A stretch of 64,000 bases of DNA from Amyloporia xantha (taxonomy: Eukaryota; Basidiomycota; Agaricomycetes; Polyporales; Adustoporiaceae): NCBI GenBank assembly GCA_036971615.1, contig JAYKKR010000010.1:682001-746000 (forward strand). The letters run 5' to 3'. The position numbers and the translations under genes were made by a program. The notes beneath the pieces were generated by a model. That model had not been told where the DNA came from. It did no database searches and worked only from the letters and a program-made list of their open reading frames with translations. Of this stretch, positions 22,534 to 34,072 are shown in pieces. Each line of letters starts with the position of its first letter. Positions within the stretch are counted from its first letter, which is position 1.

Positions 22534-23442
22534 CTACATGGCCAAGGCCGCTTGTAACTCCCTGAGCTGGGCCTCCTCGTCGTCTTCCACGGCGGTTGGT
22601 TGTCGGCCTGGGAACACATAGTGTCAGCGATATTGCTGTGTGAATATAACCAATACTGACTATCTTCCACTCTGCTTGGTCCTGCAGGCTGGTGCAATGG
22701 TACATGATCTGCTCCCATAAGTCGCTCGTTCAGCTCATCTTGCTCCATCTCGGCCAATTCAGCCTTCAACTCGTCCTGAATAGGGGCAGTGAAATGGTCA
22801 GCATACACGAATGGATTCAACAAGAAAGGTCGCGGCTGACCTCGTCGATGTCCACGCCATTATATATGTTGGTCGAGATCGCCTCCGAGACCTCGTTTGC
22901 CAACTGGGTCTGCTCCTGGATGTCAGCCATCGTCTGATCCACCTTGCCAATTGATCTAGGGCTCCCAATGAGCATGTCAAATGCAGAAAATAGATGAACA
23001 CATACAGCTTATCATGAATGTCCTTGAGCGCGCCGCTCGCTTTCTTCATAGCGGCCATCGTCTCAGCATTAAAGCTCGCGGATTCCAATGTGTTGACCTG
23101 CATCTCGAGCTGAAATCGCGTGCCCTGCAGTCGTTCGAGCTCTTGCTCAGTCGCTTTCTTCCGTTTCAGCGCAGCGGTCGCAGCTGTCCATGCATTGAAC
23201 AAGGGTCGAACCACAACATGAACCAACCGAGTCTGTCACCACCGAGAGCCTGAATACTCACCAGTCTTGTTCGTCACAGCATTTGCCCTCGCCTTCTTCA
23301 ACTCCTCGTCAATCTTCCTCTGCAAGTACTCCTCCTTCTTGTCTATCATCTGCAGCTGCTGTCGCAGCGTGACAATGGCGTCTCTCGAGGACTGCTTGGA
23401 ATCCCGGCGACCTCCAAAGTAACTCATAAACGAAGCCATCAT
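22534..23442 (-). CDS. snf7: ESCRT-III core subunit Snf7/Vps32
   Basis: Snf7 polymerises into spirals on endosomal membranes to form multivesicular-body vesicles. In fungi it also serves pH signalling (Rim/Pal) by recruiting Rim20. The protein starts MMASFMSYFGGRRDSKQSSR, then DAIVTLRQQLQMIDKKEEYL and QRKIDEELKKARANAVTNKT, the basic helical hairpin typical of Snf7. Helices 3-4 follow with LKRKKATEQELERLQGTRFQ and SIGKVDQTMADIQEQTQLAN. The acidic C-terminal half (DELKAELAEMEQDELNERLM) ends LRELQAALAM, a MIT-interacting motif for Vps4. At least four short introns are used; the last joins VEDS to RQPTAVEDDEEAQ. An in-frame ATG also lies at 23439. Confidence 0.93.
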
Positions 23443-23771
23443 TGCGATGTCGGTGAGACTAAAGAGCACAGGTATATATAGAGAGGGAGGAGTACAAAGC
23501 GCAACCCTGCGGTCTGGAGAGTTGAAAGCTATAGGTAAGTACCGCGCTGCGTGACGCTGCGAGCTCTGAGGTCACTCGATCCGCCCGATAAGGCAAGTCT
23601 CCTATTCGACGCAGCAGATGGAATCGTAAAGAAATGCATTCGCAGTATCATGAAGCAGTTATACAATTGGAACTAAGCACGATGCTAGAGTAGACTGCGG
23701 CATATATAGACTGCGTATGATCAGCATCGAGAAGACAGAGCAAAGTGCGCCTCCACGCCAGCAAGTTCTCA
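23443..23771. other. Intergenic gap, Snf7 promoter / ceramide synthase 3' end
   Basis: This 329-nt gap lies upstream of Snf7 and downstream of the ceramide synthase stop. I see no gene or obvious motif. Confidence 0.45.
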
Positions 23772-25158
23772 TTACTCCTTTTTACTTTCTTCCGCTGAGT
23801 CGCCGTCACTATTTGGAAGACTCAGTATAGCATTGACCTGGAGAGAAAAAGAGAATATATACCCTTCATCATCGCTGCGTTCATCCTGGGCACCCTTTCC
23901 GCTGACAACTCGGTATGCGACACGGCATATCATCCAGAACCACATTGCCTGAATAACCTATGGATGATGTTGATGAGGGATTCCAGAGAAGTGAAATAAG
24001 TTCTCATACGTACCTGGAGCATTATAAGCATGACGATGTATGATTGGAAAATCTCTTTGGTCCCGCCTCGTGCAAGGTCCCAAATATGAGGAATCAAATA
24101 CTGAGCGTCCCAGGTCGACTTGATGGCAAGGATAAACAGCGCATGCCGTGTTATTGCCCAAGACACAAGGAACGTAATAAAGGTCGCGTCACAGAGCGTC
24201 GATAACGAGAGGTAGCGGAACATTTTTGCTAACTAACCATGATTTCAGAAACCGGGTTCAAGAAGTCTCAGTGATAGACTCACTGGGAGCAGAATATCAC
24301 ACCAATCCATGATCATCATTATGAGGCATCCTATGCGTGTATAGTTGGTGAAGTAGCTGCCGGTCATGAGCAAGATCGTGATAACATGGTGCGTCATCAT
24401 CTGCCAATGGTCCTTGCGCCGGGCTTCAGCATTGAGGACCAACATCTGATGCCAGTAGAAAGATGTCTCTAAGAGATAATAGAATTTCAGGGGACCGGCA
24501 AGGGGTATATGAGGAAAATCTAGCCAGGCATCTGCTGGGTCTAGCACCCGTGTAGGGAGGTGGGAGTGGATATACTGCGCATAGAATGTCAAAAGAACGA
24601 CTCGCAGATTCAAACAACAAAGTCACTGACTAGTCCGAAGCACCAGACGAAGGTATAGGATATGAAAGACCAGCCCTGCTCAGCAAAGCGGAGCACACTC
24701 CTGTGCATTTTCTTGGCCTCCTTTCGCGTAATCGATACATCCCCAACAAGGACGGCACGGCCGTTCCCATTGACATGCGCGGCATGAGCATTACCGTTTG
24801 CTACACCAGTAGCGGTTCCCTGTCCGTTCTCTACACCGTTCGACTTCTCTTTACCATTGGGCACTCCGTTGACTTTCCCGTTGCCATTGGCAAGAGCAGC
24901 CTTCGCACGTTTGCGCAGTTTCAGGTCCCGCGTCAATTTCCACCGCGCAAACGGTTCTAGAAGATACAACCGCACTACGTCGCGGAGAACAGCCATCACC
25001 GCGATGAAGCCGACAATAAGGCAGAAGTCGAGTCTGCCATGTTCATAATACGAGGAGTTGGGGAAAGAATCCAGCACTGCCGGAGGAGAGGTTGGGTACG
25101 GAGAGAGTAAAGAAGGGTATGAGGAAGGATGGCATCCACTGCGGAACATGTTGAGCAT
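23772..25158 (-). CDS. Ceramide synthase (Lag1/Lac1, TLC domain)
   Basis: This polytopic ER enzyme N-acylates sphingoid bases with fatty acyl-CoA to give dihydro- or phytoceramide. It starts MLNMFRSGCHPSSYPSLLSP (a second ATG lies at 25149) and reaches the first helix at DFCLIVGFIAVMAVLRDVVR. The following loop is low-complexity, rich in Asn/Gly/Val (NGNGKVNGVPNGKEKSNGVE). The Lag1 motif region reads HWQMMTHHVITILLMTGSYF, with the essential His-His pair, then MIMDWCDILLP. Later exons give LAKMFRYLSLSTLCDATFI and a helix ending VMLIMLQ, then VIQAMWFWMICRVAYRVV. The C-terminus is acidic and ends DSAEESKKE. Near the end (about 23840-23865) I read straight through a 25-nt GT...AG stretch because it is too short for an intron. 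Confidence 0.9.
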
Positions 25159-25750
25159 TCATCGCGTTCGGTTACTGCGAGAGACACGTCAAGTTTTCAT
25201 AAAGTGGCCAGAGACGCGTTCGTTAATTTTCCGTGAACGTGACACGCTGTCTACGATCCGGAGGAATTTGCAAAACCGAGCAGACGCGTAAGGTTCAGGG
25301 ATCACAGGAAGGCACAGACGTCAGTTAGACTCACTGGCAGAAAGGGTAACGCCTCTTGCAGAGTGGACAGAGGGGACCTGGGAACACGGATGGGCTGGCC
25401 AGAAAAGTTGCCGGCCTTATTGAAACTGTTCGCCAGCGCTTGGCCCAATTGATTGAGGAACGTGCCCCGCGACTCGTCGGCTATCTCGCTGGGGAGAGCT
25501 CGCAGTGACGTGTGACAGAACGCCGACGTGGCTCGGCGACACCCAAGCACGATCGTCCCCGGTGCATGTCGCCTGGCAACGGCCGGCACGGGATGAACAG
25601 GTCACAGAGTCGCCGGGCCGTGACCAAAAAGTCACGTCTTTACCACCGTGGGAACAGGATCGAACGGGGACGTCCCAGATCGAGAGATTGACTAGCATTC
25701 GCCTCAACTTTCCTTTGCACACCGCCCGGTCCTCATCTTGGTCGTCTGCC
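25159..25750. other. Divergent promoter region, ceramide synthase / U1A
   Basis: This 592-nt GC-rich stretch lies between divergent start codons. It contains several short GTCAC/GTGAC occurrences (for example around 25507, 25602 and 25634) but no gene I can support. Confidence 0.45.
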
Positions 25751-26754
25751 ATGTCGTCCACGCAGCCCAACACCACGCTCTACGTCCACAACCTCAACGA
25801 CAAAGTAAACAAGCAGGAGCTGCGCATACAGCTCTATGCGCTCTTCACGACCTACGGGCGGGTCATCGACATCGTCGCCATGAAGGGCCCCAAAATGCGC
25901 GGACAGGCGTTCCTCGTGTTCGCCGACCTGGCGGGCGCGACCGCGGCCATGCGCGCCTGCGAAGGTATCGTCTTCTATGATAAGCCGATGGTGCGCGATC
26001 CATCTAAGAGCCCGCCGTTTGGAAGTCGTTGATATGAATAAGTGCGTCGCCGGCGTGCTGCACCCACACAGCGTATCGAATATGCCAAGGCCAAGTCGTA
26101 TGCGACCTTGCAGCGCGAAGACCCCAACTTCGTCCCCCCGAATCCGGTCGCGGCGAAGCCGGCAAACACGAACGGGCGGCAGGCGAACGGTGCGTTAGCT
26201 GAGAAGCGGCAGAGAGACGACAGGATGGACCGAGGACGGACGAGAAGCAAAGAGGGAGAAGGCGACTGATGACGATGACGATGAGGAGATGGAGATAGAG
26301 GACGACGAGGAGGGCGCGAAGCAGGAGGGCGCGAAGCAGCAGGGCTCGGCAAATACGAGTGGTGCGTCCGTCTCGTGCCTGTTACGTCTACCGGATTCAA
26401 GGAGCCCCCGCAGCGCCAGCGACGGTACCCCCAGTTGTACAATACCAGTCCGCCCGCTTGCTATGTACAAACCTACCTCAAGAGGTTACAGACGACGTCC
26501 TATCGGTGCTCTTCCAACAGTGCGTTATCACTTTCCTGGCGAGTGGCGTTTGGGTTCGTGATCGGATATCCCACAGATACCAGGGCTTCCAGTCGACCCA
26601 TGTCGTCCCATCGCCAACACCAAATGCAGCTGGGCAAAAAGCGAAAATGGCGCAAGTGCTGTTCGACTCGCCGGATCTCGCGGCGATCGCAAAAGAGGCC
26701 TTGGATGGCTTCACACTGAAGAAGGGATGGGTGATGTCCGTTGCGTATATTTGA
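25751..26754 (+). CDS. U1A/U2B''-type spliceosomal RNA-binding protein, frame interrupted near 26230
   Basis: This two-RRM protein binds U1 snRNA loop II and/or U2 snRNA loop IV; fungi often have a single protein for both. RRM1 starts TTLYVHNLNDKVNKQELRIQ, with RNP1-like MRGQAFLVFAD and DKPMRIEYAKAKS across the first intron. A basic/acidic linker follows. RRM2 contains ARLLCTNLPQEVTDDVLSVL and ends LDGFTLKKGWVMSVAYI. Exons are 25751-25990, 26072-26361, 26402-26519 and 26577-26754. The second exon is open in one frame up to about 26230 (LAEKRQRDDRMD) and in another after it (EDGREAKREK, then an Asp/Glu run). Removing one C at 26230/26231 restores one frame of 274 aa. Alternatively a 34-nt intron (26190-26223, GTGCGT...ACAG) would also restore it. 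Which is right is unresolved. Confidence 0.85.
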
Positions 26755-26978
26755 ACTGTGCTTTTTGTATTTTTACTCGATATCTCATCGTTCCTTGCAA
26801 TGCCAAAAGAGGTTGACTCTGTTCGGCTAGCACTCTCATGTGATTCTCTGCAGGCACGTTTACTCCGCACTCCGGCAGTCGTGACGAGGGATTGCCAATA
26901 CATTCGTACAGTGCGATCTAACAGTACATCGTGAGGTCATCTACAAGTCCTTCAGATGGTCCTTCCTGCGCTTTTCCT

Positions 26979-28013
26979 CTATACAAGAGCCTTGTGGATC
27001 GCCTCGCCAACACCCTGGGCAGAAGCAGGGTTCTGACCGGTGATCAGCTTGCCGTCAACGATGACCTTCACCTGTTTGCACCTGTACTTCAGCACCTCTT
27101 CAGATGTTGACGGAGTGATAAAGCACTTACACCCCATGGTTCCGTGGCCAGCTCGTACTTGCCACCAAGGGCCTTGATCCTGTCCTCGAGCAGGAAGGGA
27201 ATATCCTGTCCAGATCCTAGTCATCCCCTGACAGAACCAAGATCGCCGAATCGTACGTACCTTGACTTTGTTCACCTGCTCCTCCTCGACGTTCGAGAAG
27301 CCGGTAGCGGCCTTTCCACTGAAAATGGAGTTGCCGCTAGCGTCCGTCACGCCGACAAGGGCCCTATATGCGCGCGAAAAGTGAGTCTCGGTCGGGAGAG
27401 GTGCCTGCTGAACAAAGCCAACTCACGCAGGTCCGTGGCACACCGCGGAGGTGATCTTGCCTGAGCGCCAGAACTGTCGAGGCGCCGTCAGCATCAGCTC
27501 TTCACTTGTCCAATTGCGCCACCGCTCACCTCGTTCGCGACCTTGATGTTCACAGGGTCAGTCGCGAGGTCGAGCACGGGCCCGTGCCCGCCGACGTAGA
27601 AGACCGCGTCGTACTGGCTGGGGTCGACGTCGGAGAGCTTCTTCGCGGAGGCGAACTTCTTCTCGACGGTCTCGTCCTTCAGGAACTTGACGCTCTCCTC
27701 GTCCTTGGAGGATGCCTGGACGCTGCCCTCGTCGACGGGCGGGTTCGGTCCGTTCGGGGAGGCGAAATCGATTTGGTGGTGCGGCGCGAGGACTGGTGTA
27801 AGGTTAGGATGAGCATGCGTACGCGATGTAGGCAGGTGCTGGGGGACATACCGTAGTAGGGGTGAGCGGCTTCGGGGAGGTACCAGCCCTGTGAGTTGTA
27901 TATAGCATGGTCAGGCGGATGGCAAACAGCATATATGCGGTTCAGATACGCACGGTCTGCGCGCCGGTGAGAGTGCGGCTGCAGGAAGTGAAAACGAAAA
28001 GGATAGGAGCCAT
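26979..28013 (-). CDS. DJ-1/PfpI superfamily protein, Hsp31-like (putative glutathione-independent glyoxalase)
   Basis: The start is MAPILFVFTSCSRTLTG at 28013. Short introns split the gene into at least six exons. Visible blocks are GWYLPEAAHPYY, then LAPHHQIDFASPNGPNPPVD and DPSQYDAVFYVGGHGPVLDL, and the nucleophile elbow SGKITSAVCHGPAAL, whose Cys is the catalytic residue of the family. Later blocks are GKAATGFSNVEEEQVNKV and GKLITGQNPASAQGVGEAI. Fungal relatives (Hsp31) convert methylglyoxal to lactate without glutathione and protect against carbonyl and oxidative stress in the cytosol. The GHGPVLDL and CHGPAAL motifs and the length of about 240-250 aa fit that group. The reaction is inferred from family membership. 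Confidence 0.88.
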
Positions 28014-29013
28014 TGCGAATTTGAGTGGAACTAGTGAAGTAGGTTCGGTGAGAAGCTGGTGGTCGATGTTCAAGTGGATGCGGGTGGGGATCCTTTGGAC
28101 GCCACGAGCGAACTTATTTAGGGTTGGAGGGAAGTGGCTTTGTCATGCGCCAGCTTCTGCCAAACCTGCGTCTGAGCATAGCGTGTGTCAGACGGCGCTC
28201 GGAGCGCACGGAAGGCGGAGGAGCTTCTTTTTTGTCGTGAGAACATCGGTTTTGCGCCATCGCTGACATCGCACCTGGTCTCTGCCAGTGCCAGAGTCGG
28301 CCGCTGCCCAGTGCACGTTCGGACGACTCCAGAAGGTCCTGGAAGGCGGAAAAACGTACTGGCGAAGTACTCCTCCACGTCCTCGGGCCATCGAGGGATG
28401 TTCCCGGGAGACGACGGAGCCTCGTCCACGGTCCCACTGCTCACAGTGCAACTCACAGTCCCGCTGTGTTCGATCAAATCCCGATTGGTCATCAGACGTG
28501 GAGGTGGATGTGGGGGAGGTATGAAACTTCGCGCTGGGCTGGGCGTTGTGTGCAGGCGGTGGATTTGCTGACGCTGTTCGGGATTCTGAGAGGGGTGGGC
28601 GGTGGACGTTCATCACGAGAGTGCTGGATATGAGTGACACTCTGCCATTCGTAAGCCATCGTCGAACCGAAGTACAGCCTCGAGGGAGGATGTTCAATGT
28701 TGCACTCCGAACGCGGGGATTTCGGCCTGTGCTAAGTTATACTATGATACGAGTTTAGTGTTAAATTTATAAGCAAAACAAGTACGAGGCGCCTTATGAG
28801 ACCAAGAGAAAGAGAAGGAAGATCGTACCGAGGACAGCTGTTTCATTGAGTGACGAGGAGATCTAGATAACGATCTATGCAATGCAATTTCAAAGTTAGC
28901 TCCCGTCAGACGCTCGTCGATCGCCACCATCTCTCTGTTCATCCTGTACGCCCACCCTTCCTGTCTCGCCTCTTTCTTCTGCATACCTTCAGCCGCTCTG
29001 AAACACCGCCAAG
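28014..29013. other. Divergent promoter region, DJ-1 gene / Mob1
   Basis: This 1.0-kb region holds the promoters of two divergent genes. Open frames occur in several registers on both strands but none resembles a known protein. The last 100 nt before Mob1 are pyrimidine-rich leader sequence. Confidence 0.45.
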
Positions 29014-30518
29014 ATGTCTTCATTCTTCGGCCTGTGAGTACGCCCTCTTCTCCCTCGGACATCTACTGATCGATGTCTGATCGCGCCGGGCAGCGGCAAG
29101 ACGCGCACCTTCAAACCGCGCAAGGACGTCCCAGAAGGCACCAAGCAGTACCAGCTGCGAAAGTACGCTGAAGCCACGCTCGTGAGTCCGGTCGTATCGC
29201 GCAGGCTTCTCCGTCGTAGGTCAGGCAGGGGCTGATCTTGGTTCCGCACATGGCAGGGCTCGGGCAACCTCCGTCTGGCCGTGCAGCTCCCGGAGGGCGA
29301 GGACCTGAACGAGTGGCTCGCGGTGCACGGTGCGTTTGCATTCTCCTGTGCTTTGGACGCAGGCTCATTCTCAGATGATGTGTGGCGTCCTGTGTCCCGC
29401 AGCGGTCGACTTCTTCAACCATCTCAACATGTTGTACGGCACGATCACCGAGTTCTGCACGCCACAGGAGGTACGTCGACGCGCAGCTCGAGATTTCTGG
29501 CCGATGTACGTGTGCTTACCTCGTTCTTGCAGTGCCCAATTATGTCCGCTGGCCCGCGGTCAGTCTGTCTCTCCGTCGCCTCTCCGCCTCTTACCGCTCT
29601 TTTCTCGCCGCCTTTTCTGTCCAAATATTCTCTGTATCGTTCTTATATCTTGCTGAACACTCCTTTCTCGTGTTGCAGGTACGAATACCTCTGGGAAGAC
29701 GGCGTGCGGTACAAGCGCCCCACAAAGCTGCCCGCACCCGAGTACGTCGACGCGCTCATGAACTGGGCACAAGGCCTGCTCGACAATGAGGAGATCTTCC
29801 CCAATAAGATCGGTGGGTGCCCCTCCGCTATGTCCTTTACTATATACATTCACTCCTCTTCCTCACTCCTCTTCCTCTCTTCTTTCTCGTCTGCACCACT
29901 CGACCGTATTTCTCCTAGCTGTTTCGCTGACGCGTATGGTGGACAGGCGTCCCTTTCCCGCGGAACTTCCGCGATACGATCCGGACGATATTCAGGCGAC
30001 TGTTCCGGGTGTACGCGCACGTGTACAGCAACCATTTCGAGCACATCTGCGCGCTGGGTATTGAAGGTGAGTGACTTTCCTTTTTGGATTATCATCATGT
30101 TGCCTTCGACATCAGGCACCGGCACCGGCGTTCGTATGGTCACCTTTTGACATACGCTTCTCGTGGTCGATGAATCTGCCTACTTTTTCGGACATCTGTG
30201 ACGCTCTCGTTTGATCGGCCTGTACACCAGCCTCATCCTGGCACTCTCTGGCCGATGAATGACCCTGTCTCTTCGGACCTATGATTGATGAGAATTTTAT
30301 TACTTATTCTAGCACACTTGAACACAAGCTACCGCCACTTCTTCCTCTTCGTGCACGAGGTGGGTTCTACCGTCCTTTCCTCTTCTGTCCTCGTTTCCTG
30401 CTCCCACTGCGCACATACTGAAATGCGGTGGCCGTAGTTCGACCTGGTGGACAAGAAGGAGCTTGCGCCGCTGGACGAGCTGAACGAGGCGATCCTGGCG
30501 GAGGACAAGGCGCGATAG
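29014..30518 (+). CDS. mob1: MOB1-family kinase activator (mitotic exit / septation network)
   Basis: Mob1 binds and activates NDR/LATS-type kinases (Dbf2/Sid2) in the mitotic exit or septation network. The first exon encodes only MSSFFGL before a GTGAGT donor; the second opens GKTRTFKPRKDVPEGTKQYQ. Later exons give LPEGEDLNEWLAVH, then VDFFNHLNMLYGTITEFCTP joined to QECPIMSAGPRYEYLWEDG. KRPTKLPAPEYVDALMNWAQ and VYAHVYSNHFEHICALGIEA follow, with the C-terminus FDLVDKKELAPLDELNEAIL. The zinc ligands of the fold are present: two Cys (EFCTPQEC) and two His in the HVYSNHFEHI region. Introns vary in size; the largest lies between IGVPFPR and the upstream exon and between GIE and AHLNTSYRHFFLF. The protein is about 215 aa, the usual Mob1 length. 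No lesion is seen. Confidence 0.95.
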
Positions 30519-31888
30519 GCTGCGCGTCTGTCCTCCCTTCCTCGCCCCATCCCTCATCTCATCGTGGCTACCCTGTCCCGGTCTTTGGCTCCCGAATTCG
30601 TGCGTGAGATGCGCCGGGTGCAGTGCGCGGGGCGTGTGCTGCTAGTGCTAGACCACTCACTCACTCTTTTGTCCGCTATCCTGCTGTGTGCTCATCCGTT
30701 CCCGTGCTCGTCCTGCCCCGTGTTCCAAGTTCCATGCCGTCGCGATAGGTGGTAATCCAAGTTCTCGGTTGTGTTCTGATACCCCGTGTATGAGTAAATA
30801 GATACGTTATGATGCAGCATGCGATGTGTGCCCGTTGTGAGCATTCTGATTCCTGATCGTGGATTTTTGGCGCATGCCTGTCCGCGGCACGGTGGGTCTG
30901 GGCCCAGGCTGGTGATGAAGGCTATTGCCACCGAGCGCGTGCTGGAATGAACCGACGTCATGGCGGCCGGGAGCAATAGCATGTAACGACTCGGATATGC
31001 AACGGGGTATATCAGTCGCGTAGAAGGATTTTCCTCGGATTTACGGGAGGGGGGCCGTGCGTGCGCTGTCGGTGTGGTGAAGGACGGCTAAAAGAGCAGG
31101 GAACGTTGAGGGAGGTGATGGTGGAGCCCGAGAAATAAGCAATAGACGCGAGGGGCGTGACTTGGAGACGCGACGCGTTGTGGACGCGTCACGGAGATCG
31201 GGGCACGCCGGGGCCATTTCGGGAGAGGGGTGTGCCGCAGGGCAATTGAGCTACTCCAATTGAGCACGGGCTCAGTAGACTCGCTAGGTTAAGACTCAGA
31301 TCTAGCCTGCGAGAGACACCACGGGAACAAGAGTGCACCGTGATGCGCCGTTTTGCTGGAGGGTGGTCCGTGTGTAAAGGACGCGGAGGACCGTGAGCGG
31401 CAGCGGCGCGTGGGCCGGAGTGGAGCAATGCGAGGACATACTTACAGCTCCACTGCCAACATTTTGATCAGAAGGGTGTACGGCGAACATACTGTGGAAG
31501 ATGCCAGTGCCAGTGCTAATTAGCTAGTCGTGGTCGAACGTCAGCCAGCCGCGATGAGCATTGAGCAATTCGTCCGGGCGATTGGCAAAGGCAAGGACAC
31601 GGCACAGGGATGGGCATGACGAAGTGCCGCTACAGTTGGTTTGTCCCCAGTTGATCCACCGCGGCCGCGTCTGCCCCCACTCCATCCTCGACGCCGTTTG
31701 CCCGGGCTCTACATAGCCTCCTCTCCAATCCATTCGCTTATCCTCCCATCGTCTCCTTAAGACAACCTCTGGGTCTGCACTCGTCGTCCACTGTTGCCAG
31801 TTCGACTACCTTGCCCTCCCCTTTGCGTAGCTCCCTGCCCAAACATTAACCGTCGCGCATACCATACACCCAACGCCATCAGCCAATA
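30519..31888. other. Intergenic region, Mob1 / BTB gene
   Basis: This 1.37-kb region lies between two plus-strand genes. The first 300 nt look like a Mob1 3' UTR and the last 150 nt (CT-rich, 31725-31888) like a leader. I see no gene, tRNA or repeat. Confidence 0.5.
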
Positions 31889-33214
31889 ATGGAGAACGCA
31901 GAGTGGGATTCTGTCCTTCAGTTCGTCTCAGACTCGCTCGCCATGCAGTCAGACTCCGTCCCTGAAAAGCCCGTCGCGGAAAAGACCACACTGAGTAGCT
32001 TCCCCCCAACCCCCTCCCAGGTGCCCACACCACCCGTAAGTCTCGCCCGTTCCAGTCCATGCATTTCCCGCTCACCCCGCCCAGCAATCCCACCAGGGCT
32101 CCCCTACAGAGTCTGCGTCGGACGACTCCTCCACCGTCTCCGTGTCGACCACCTTTTACCCCGGTGCCAACCTTAACCCCCTTCCCCCGGACCTCATCCT
32201 CCTCTCCTCCGACTCCGTATTCTTCTACGTCCACTCCCACCACCTTCTCAGCGCCTCCGAGAACGGATTCAATTCCCTCCTCCCCGCCAAGCATCCCAAA
32301 CGCGCCTCCTCGTCGCCCCCGTCTTCCACCCACAGCGCCCCGTCCAGCCCCACCAACAGCCCCGCCCTCGCACTCAAAAACCTCCCCGACGACCTCGGTA
32401 CTGTCCTCACCCTCCCCGAGCCTGCCTCCGTCCTCAACATCCTCCTCCACACCATCTACCACCTCTCCTGCGCGCACTACGCCACCCGCCCTCGACACGC
32501 TCCTCGCCGCGCTCGACGCCCTCCCGCGGTACGGCATGCCCCCCGCGCGCGTCTGCGCGCCCTCCACGCCCCTCTTCTCGCTCATCCTCGCTCACGCGCC
32601 CTTCGCGCCCATCGAGGCGTACGCCGCGGCCGCGCACCACGACCTCTACGACCTCGCCGTGCCCATCTCCTCGCACCTGCTCGGCTACCCGCTCTCCGCG
32701 CTCTCGGACACGCTCGCGGAGCGCATGGGCGCGGTGTACCTCAAGCGCCTCTTCTTCCTGCACCTCGGCCGGATCGACGCGCTCAAGCGCCTGCTCCTCC
32801 CACCGCCGCACCCGCACGCGCCGACGCCGGGGTGCGACTTCATGGAGCAGAAGAAGCTGACGCGCGCGTGGGCGCTTGCGTCCGCGTACCTCGCGTGGGA
32901 CGCCAGGCCAGGTGGGTGCCGATTCGCTCTGTTTTTGCTTTTTTGTGTGAAGGAGGCGTGCTGATGCGTGTCCGCCCCGTGCGCGTGCACAGACCTGTCG
33001 ACGAGCGCGATGGAGGCCGCCCTGTGCCCGCTCGGGGAGCACCTCTCGTGTGAGGTATGCAAGAAGGCGCTCGCAGAGCGCACCAAGCAGCTCATCGTCC
33101 AGTGGTCCGTCGTCAAGGTATGTGCAACTGCATTTACTGTGTGCGCCCGCTGATGGCATCCTACTTGTGCTCCGTCCCTCAAATGTGCGTTTTGTGCTGC
33201 AGAGGACAATCTGA
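31889..33214 (+). CDS. BTB/POZ-domain protein with an apparent +1 frameshift at 32487
   Basis: This belongs to a basidiomycete BTB family of unknown function. Exons are 31889-32035, 32085-32911, 32993-33117 and 33203-33214. The start is MENAEWDSVLQFVSDSLAMQ, followed by a Ser/Thr/Pro-rich region. The BTB core begins LNPLPPDLILLSSDSVFFYV and HSHHLLSASENGF. The frame then runs to LNILLHTIYHLSCAHYAT at 32486 and continues only in the next frame as ALDTLLAALDALPRYGM. It goes on through FSLILAHAPFAPIEAYAAAA, LAERMGAVYLKRLFFLHLGR and AALCPLGEHLSCEVCKKALA. Skipping one C (32487) gives 369 aa with all splice phases consistent. No intron can explain the switch, since no usable GT/AG pair spans it. This could be a sequencing error, a null allele or, less likely, programmed frameshifting. 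Confidence 0.8.
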
Positions 33215-34072
33215 CGGATCAAACGCCGCGTCAAGTCTCATATCTTGAAATTCGGGGGCGGCTTCTCGCGCCCCCGCCTCCGCCTATCCGCATTGGGTAG
33301 TCCGTCCGATGATAACTTATTCCTAACACGCAATTGCACCCTTCAACTGTTCAAGCACGCCCCCAGAATCGACCCAAACACGAATCCCAATCCTCACTGC
33401 ATTCCTCCCCCTGTTCCCCTCCGCCTTTTCCACTGCATCGTGAAGCACGCAAGAAGAATCGACTGTACACGAATTCGATCCTAATCGCCGTAATTCCCCC
33501 CTTTTGTCACTGTTCTTGTCCCCATTTCGGCTATTTTTGTCTCTTTCTATTGCACGTCAACCGTCTGTTCACTCGCCAATGCCATCTTGTACCCGTACCA
33601 CCAAACACGCTGTCTTGTCTCTCCACCTGCTGTATTACCTAGCTTCTCCACCCCATTGTGGTGTTCTCGCTCTATTCTGTTTTACGCCGTGTCATGTTTT
33701 CTTGTCTGTGTCTGTACGATAGTCGGCCGCCAAAATCGCTACTCAAGGACCTACTCTTAAAATTCGTATTCTGTCGCATCCGCATTGTAAGTAAATAAGT
33801 ACATAGACTGGCGACGCGTGGAATGGTCCCGACACGCGCTCGCGCCGATATCATGGAATGGACCATTCTGGATGGTGTGACCGCTCCAGCTTCGAACTGC
33901 ACGGATGGAGATGTGGGCGCTCGTGAGACATGGGGCTTCGGCATGTGGTTTTTCGAGTTGATCAGCAGAGCACACGCGGAACAGGTATCATGCAGAGGTA
34001 TGTAGTGAGTGGCGGCAGGAAGACCACCGTGGTGGACAGGAGAAGCGGGGCATGCCGTACCAGCGTCAGTGA
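33215..34072. other. Convergent 3' region, BTB gene / Dbp8
   Basis: This 858-nt stretch holds the 3' ends of two convergent genes. It is T/C-rich around 33480-33720, as expected of a 3' UTR. I see no gene. Confidence 0.5.

Noticed and set aside
31806..32585. Long Gly/Glu/Val-rich minus-strand open frames opposite the BTB gene (also 32434-33234)
   Set aside because: Low-complexity composition is what an antisense reading of a Ser/Pro/Ala-rich coding exon gives; no motif is present.
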